From Terriglobia bacterium (GTDB taxonomy: Bacteria; Acidobacteriota; Terriglobia; Bryobacterales; Bryobacteraceae), in contig JAIQFI010000027.1 of assembly GCA_020073345.1 (NCBI GenBank), positions 1-64,000 of the forward strand: a DNA stretch of 64,000 nt, given 5' to 3'. The number at the start of each line of letters is the position of its first letter. The first letter of the stretch is position 1. This document shows positions 61,271 through 64,000 of the stretch, piece by piece. The notes below the pieces were generated by a model that searched no databases, had not been told where the DNA came from, and saw only the letters and a program-made list of their open reading frames with translations. Position numbers and translations under genes: made by a program.

Positions 61271-61642
61271 CTAGCGATCTTTGTAGCCCGGCATGGTGGC
61301 CTTGTCCCAAAGCAGGACGCGATACCCGTCTGGATCCAGCAGTTCGGTGCCATATCCCCACGGTACATTTTTCGGCTCGTGCACGAACTGGATGCCACGC
61401 GCCGAAAGGTCGGCGTGCTTGGCGTGAACACTCTCACACTGGAAACTCAGGGAACAGTCCCGCGCGCGGTCTTGCATGACCGTCTGGACCAAAATCAATT
61501 CGGTGTTGCCGTCATCTTCAAGTCCGCCAAAACCCGCATTCAGGTCTTCAAACTCAACGCGCAGACCGAAATTGTTGGCATACCAATCGCGCGAGGCGAC
61601 GTAGTCGGATACATTAATCGTGATGTGATCGAGCCGGCTCAT
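61271..61642 (-). CDS. VOC-superfamily protein (glyoxalase/bleomycin-resistance fold)
   Basis: 123 residues with the paired beta-alpha-beta-beta-beta units of the VOC fold: MSRLDHITINVSDYVASRDWYANNFGLRVEFED at the start, ELILVQ, then VHAKHADLSARGIQFVHEPKNVPWGYGTELLDPDGYRVLLWD. The metal residues H6, E52-like and E103-like are plausibly present. Substrate unknown. It overlaps the GNAT gene by 4 nt and is second in that pair. Confidence 0.88.
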   Translation of the reverse strand: MSRLDHITINVSDYVASRDWYANNFGLRVEFEDLNAGFGGLEDDGNTELILVQTVMQDRARDCSLSFQCESVHAKHADLSARGIQFVHEPKNVPWGYGTELLDPDGYRVLLWDKATMPGYKDR

Positions 61643-62286
61643 AAAGATATTGGCAGTAGGAAACGCACGAACCCAGGTGTTCCGAGCGCGGCCTCCAGCG
61701 TTTCACAGCGCCTCTCATCCGAGAAATGAAACCCGGCGCGTTCGTAGACGGCCATGGCCTCGTTACCGATATACGTGCTAACTTGCGCTAGTTTGAACCC
61801 CTTCGCGCGTGCCTCCTGCACCGTTTCTCTGAGGAGCGCGTCAACTGCTCCCTGTCCTCGAAACTCGGGCAGTACCGCGACGTTTTCGATACCCCAATCC
61901 GCACCCGCATCGGCGAGGAAGCAAGACCAAACAGGGGCCGTCCGTTGTTGCGAGGCTGCCAGATCCGCTTCGGTCCAACCTAGACCTTGCTGAACCTGAG
62001 ACAGAGCCGCGCTCACGCGGCTCCAGCGGCTGGCATCGAGAGGGAATCCGCCCAGTGCCGCAGCTTGCGTTCCTTCAATTTCGGCCACCTGGAAAGACTC
62101 ATTGTGGTACAGCGACTTTGGCTCAGCGACTACTAAGCGACTTAAGTACTCAAGACACCCCTTATCGTCCTTGCCGATGATAAGATCCCAAACGCCGCGC
62201 GGCAAGTGTGCACGAGACGAGGATAGTAGAATACTTGCGAGGAAGGGTGCATCGTCGGCGCTGCCTCGCCGAATCTTAATGGTCAT
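61639..62286 (-). CDS. GNAT-family N-acetyltransferase
   Basis: 215 residues. The acetyl-CoA site is ENVAVLPEFRGQGAVDALLRETVQEARAKG (V-x-P-x-x-R-G-x-G type) near residues 134-164, followed by QVSTYIGNEAMAVYERAGFHFSDE, the usual GNAT end. The first 60 residues (TIKIRRGSADDAPFLASILLSS) also match. Substrate unknown. The gene is the first of a two-gene unit with the VOC gene and has GGAG in its leader. Confidence 0.87.
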   Translation of the reverse strand: MTIKIRRGSADDAPFLASILLSSSRAHLPRGVWDLIIGKDDKGCLEYLSRLVVAEPKSLYHNESFQVAEIEGTQAAALGGFPLDASRWSRVSAALSQVQQGLGWTEADLAASQQRTAPVWSCFLADAGADWGIENVAVLPEFRGQGAVDALLRETVQEARAKGFKLAQVSTYIGNEAMAVYERAGFHFSDERRCETLEAALGTPGFVRFLLPISL

Positions 62287-62442
62287 TTTGATGCTCCGTT
62301 CGCAATATTAAACCATTCCTCCCACAAAGTCGGGTAGCGTTTACCAGCCTCGCGATGACCTGGGACAGTCACCTGTCCGCTTAATGGCCGATTCGTATGA
62401 CCCGCGGCCGTGCAAACACCCCGATCCCGCCCCTCTCCCGCA

Positions 62443-62646
62443 TCAATCTCCCGCCGCGACCGCGACTTGCCGTTCCGCCTCGCTTCGCCTCCGCTCCTTT
62501 GAGCTATCGTTTGACCAGGAGTCCGAGTGCTCTTCCATCGGAGAACCGGACCGGTCCAGCGAAGCGAAGAAGCGGTATTCTAGATCCTGCCGTGAAGGGC
62601 CTGCGCGCGATGGATGTTGCCGGCACAGTGACCGGACTCCCGCCGC
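62443..62646. repeat. Dispersed repeat, copy 2
   Basis: Same-orientation partner of 57705-57996, lacking its 90-bp insertion. It lies in the 422-bp gap between the GNAT and UPF0173 genes (62287-62708), which otherwise holds only the UPF0173 promoter. Both copies preserve a 31-codon minus-strand frame beginning MEEHS and ending in TGA. Confidence 0.75.
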
Positions 62647-62696
62647 CGGGAGTAAAACGGACGGCAAAGGGATCCCTGAGAAACAATCCGAGCAGC

Positions 62697-62702
62697 TAAA
62701 AT
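62697..62702 (+). promoter_or_regulatory. -10-like TAAAAT before the UPF0173 gene
   Basis: TAAAAT ends 6 nt before the ATG at 62709; GAAGG directly abuts the start codon. Confidence 0.4.
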
Positions 62703-62708
62703 CGAAGG

Positions 62709-63407
62709 ATGGTTGAGATCACCTGGCTCGGTCACGGGACATACCAGTTCCGCCTGACTACCGGCGAAGTCATTCTCGTGGACCCGTGGATCGAAGGAAA
62801 CCCCTCGTACCCCAAGGGTTACTCCATCGACCGCGTGGACGTCATCCTGGTTTCCCACGGCCACTTCGATCATATTCACGATGTGCTCCCGCTTGCCAAG
62901 AAGTTCTCGCCGCAAATCGTGGCGATTTATGAGACCGCTCGCTGGCTCGAAACCAAGGGAGCCAAGAACACGCTCGGCATGAACAAGGGCGGGACCGCCG
63001 CTGCGGGACCGGTTTCGGTCACCATGACGCACGCCATCCATAGCTGCGGCATTCTGGACGGCGATCAGATCATCTACGGGGGCGAAGCGGCCGGGTACGT
63101 AATGCGTTTGCCCGACCGCCGCGTGGTCTACTGCGCCGGCAACACCAACGTCTTCACCGACATGCAGCTCATCGAACGCCTGTATCATCCCGAGCTCGCG
63201 TTCCTGCCCATCGGCGATCTCTACACCATGAGTCCGCGCGAAGCGGCGCTCGCGTGCCGCATGCTGAATGTGCGCCGAGTCATTCCCTTGCACTTCGGAA
63301 CATTTCCGGCGCTCACCGGCCGGCCCGAGCAACTAGCCGAACTGCTCCGCGATCTTCCTGGCACTGAAGTCTGGACGCTGAAGCCGGGTGTCCCCGTTCA
63401 GTGGTGA
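62709..63407 (+). CDS. UPF0173 metallo-beta-lactamase-fold hydrolase
   Basis: 232 residues. The metal site is VSHGHFDHIHD (H-x-H-x-D-H) near residues 49-59, with LVDPWIEGNPSYPKGY before it and VTMTHAIHSCG, YCAGNTNVFTDM (acid ligand), and RVIPLHFGTFPALTG after it. This is the pattern of the UPF0173/YtkL hydrolases, whose substrate is unknown. Its stop overlaps the GTG of the next gene (GTGGTGA), indicating coupling to the glycosyltransferase. Confidence 0.93.
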   Translation: MVEITWLGHGTYQFRLTTGEVILVDPWIEGNPSYPKGYSIDRVDVILVSHGHFDHIHDVLPLAKKFSPQIVAIYETARWLETKGAKNTLGMNKGGTAAAGPVSVTMTHAIHSCGILDGDQIIYGGEAAGYVMRLPDRRVVYCAGNTNVFTDMQLIERLYHPELAFLPIGDLYTMSPREAALACRMLNVRRVIPLHFGTFPALTGRPEQLAELLRDLPGTEVWTLKPGVPVQW

Positions 63408-64000
63408 AACAGACCCTTGCGATCGTCGCGCTGGCGATCCTGCTGCGGCTGCCGTTCCTGAATCAGCCCATCCAAGGCGACGACGTTTACTATCTCTACG
63501 GCGCCGAGCACGCCCAGATCGATCCACTGCATCCTCTGAACACTCGCTACATGTTTCTCGGTGACATGGTGGACATGCGCGGGCACCCGCACGGCCCCCT
63601 GAACCCTTGGATCCTGGCGATCCTGCTGGCCGCCTTCGGCGACGTCCGCGAAGTTCCATTTCACCTGGCGTACACTTTGTTTTCGGTGATCGTCTCGCTG
63701 GCGATGTGGTCGCTGGCACGCCGGTTCTGCGAGCGCCCGTTTGCCGCCACGCTGCTGTTCCTCGCGGTTCCGGCCTTCGTGGTGAATGGGAATTCTTTCG
63801 AAGCCGATCTCCCCTTCTTGGCGTTCTGGATGGCGTCTGTTGCGCTGTTTGTAAAGGCCGTAGATGATCACTCCGTAGTCGCGCTGGCAGGTTCGGCCGC
63901 CGCGGGCGTGCTCGCCGGACTAACAGCGTATCAGGCCGTATTGCTCACCCCGGTTCTTGCCGTGTACCTGTTCGAGAGGCGGCGTAACTGGCGTGCAGCA
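63404..64000 (+). CDS. GT-C-type membrane glycosyltransferase (PMT/ArnT-like), 3' partial
   Basis: The frame opens at GTG 63404, overlapping the hydrolase stop, and runs without a stop to the window edge (199 codons). It starts VKQTLAIVALAILLRLPF (first helix), then NQPIQGDDVYYLYGAEH, an acidic DD pair in the first periplasmic loop as in dolichyl- or undecaprenyl-phosphate-sugar-dependent GT-C enzymes. At least four further helices follow (YTLFSVIVSLAMWSLA, AATLLFLAVPAFVV, LPFLAFWMASVALFV, AAAGVLAGLTAYQAVLLTPVLAVYLF). The donor and acceptor are unknown. GTG is the only start that keeps the first helix. Confidence 0.85.
   Translation, partial: MKQTLAIVALAILLRLPFLNQPIQGDDVYYLYGAEHAQIDPLHPLNTRYMFLGDMVDMRGHPHGPLNPWILAILLAAFGDVREVPFHLAYTLFSVIVSLAMWSLARRFCERPFAATLLFLAVPAFVVNGNSFEADLPFLAFWMASVALFVKAVDDHSVVALAGSAAAGVLAGLTAYQAVLLTPVLAVYLFERRRNWRAA

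Noticed and set aside
1-64000. CRISPR arrays, tRNA or rRNA genes, insertion sequences, integrases, phage genes
   Set aside because: Reading through the sequence and all frames showed no regularly spaced repeats, no recognisable tRNA or rRNA, and no transposase or integrase motifs. A dedicated scan (tRNAscan, Infernal, ISfinder) would be decisive.

Overview
The window reads as a stretch of a GC-rich acidobacterial chromosome, most likely from the Bryobacterales/Solibacter group. This is inferred from gene content: an Oar-like TonB-dependent receptor with a carboxypeptidase-regulatory plug, GWxTD and TIGR03435 proteins, a MacB/FtsX-type permease of the acidobacterial orphan type, DUF6152, and tandem Ser/Thr kinases with TPR tails. 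No rRNA, tRNA, CRISPR array, integrase or insertion sequence was found. Genes are densely packed, often with 1-4 nt overlaps.

Layout. 1-1.9 kb: end of a polysaccharide gene (pyruvyltransferase-like, glycosyltransferase and methyltransferase parts in one frame, frameshifted near its end). 1.95-4.6 kb: rpsA, an HU/IHF gene and a HIT hydrolase, behind a textbook sigma-70 promoter. 4.6-6.7 kb: a small accessory patch with an unknown gene, a 29-bp palindrome, a HigBA-like toxin-antitoxin pair with its operator, and a decayed secreted-protein fragment. 6.8-10.3 kb: two exported proteins. 10.3-12.2 kb: aguB-aguA, agmatine to putrescine. 12.2-21 kb: queuosine genes queG, queC and queE around an operon of OPT transporter, membrane protein and spermidine-synthase-like membrane protein, then mutY. 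21-26.6 kb: uvrA-VIT transporter, a beta-propeller protein and an M23 peptidase. 26.8-30.5 kb: the TonB receptor. 31-38 kb: a DCC/lipase-maturation-factor fusion, a c-type cytochrome, a three-gene secreted cassette, an extradiol dioxygenase and an orphan substrate-binding protein. 38-43.8 kb: a fused amidase-like/NamZ enzyme, pterin dehydratase, a membrane MutS-like ATPase and a MEMO1-like protein. 43.8-50.5 kb: an M28 peptidase, an MntR/DtxR regulator and two tandem kinase-TPR genes, one broken by an in-frame TGA. 50.5-56.5 kb: DUF423, a UDP-glucuronate decarboxylase, an Fe-S oxidoreductase, NagZ and an aldo/keto reductase. 56.5-64 kb: TIGR03435, the ABC-type permease, DinB, VOC and GNAT proteins, an UPF0173 hydrolase and the start of a GT-C glycosyltransferase.

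Functional links. NagZ (53.7 kb) and the amidase-NamZ fusion (38.2 kb) together would carry the exo-acting steps of peptidoglycan turnover known from the Bacillus amiE-nagZ-namZ cluster. The que genes cover part of queuosine synthesis and salvage. The 33-36 kb cassette of secreted proteins, with a cytochrome, a dioxygenase and an uptake protein, is the best candidate for an undescribed extracytoplasmic system.

Most striking sequence-level signals: the in-frame TGA at 48632-48634 followed by a preserved 97-codon tail; an 18-bp perfect palindrome between divergent genes at 50469-50486; a dispersed repeat (about 57.70-58.00 and 62.44-62.65 kb) that keeps a 31-codon minus-strand frame in both copies; and many genes whose -10-like hexamer ends only 6-10 nt before the start codon, suggesting widespread leaderless or very short-leader transcripts.
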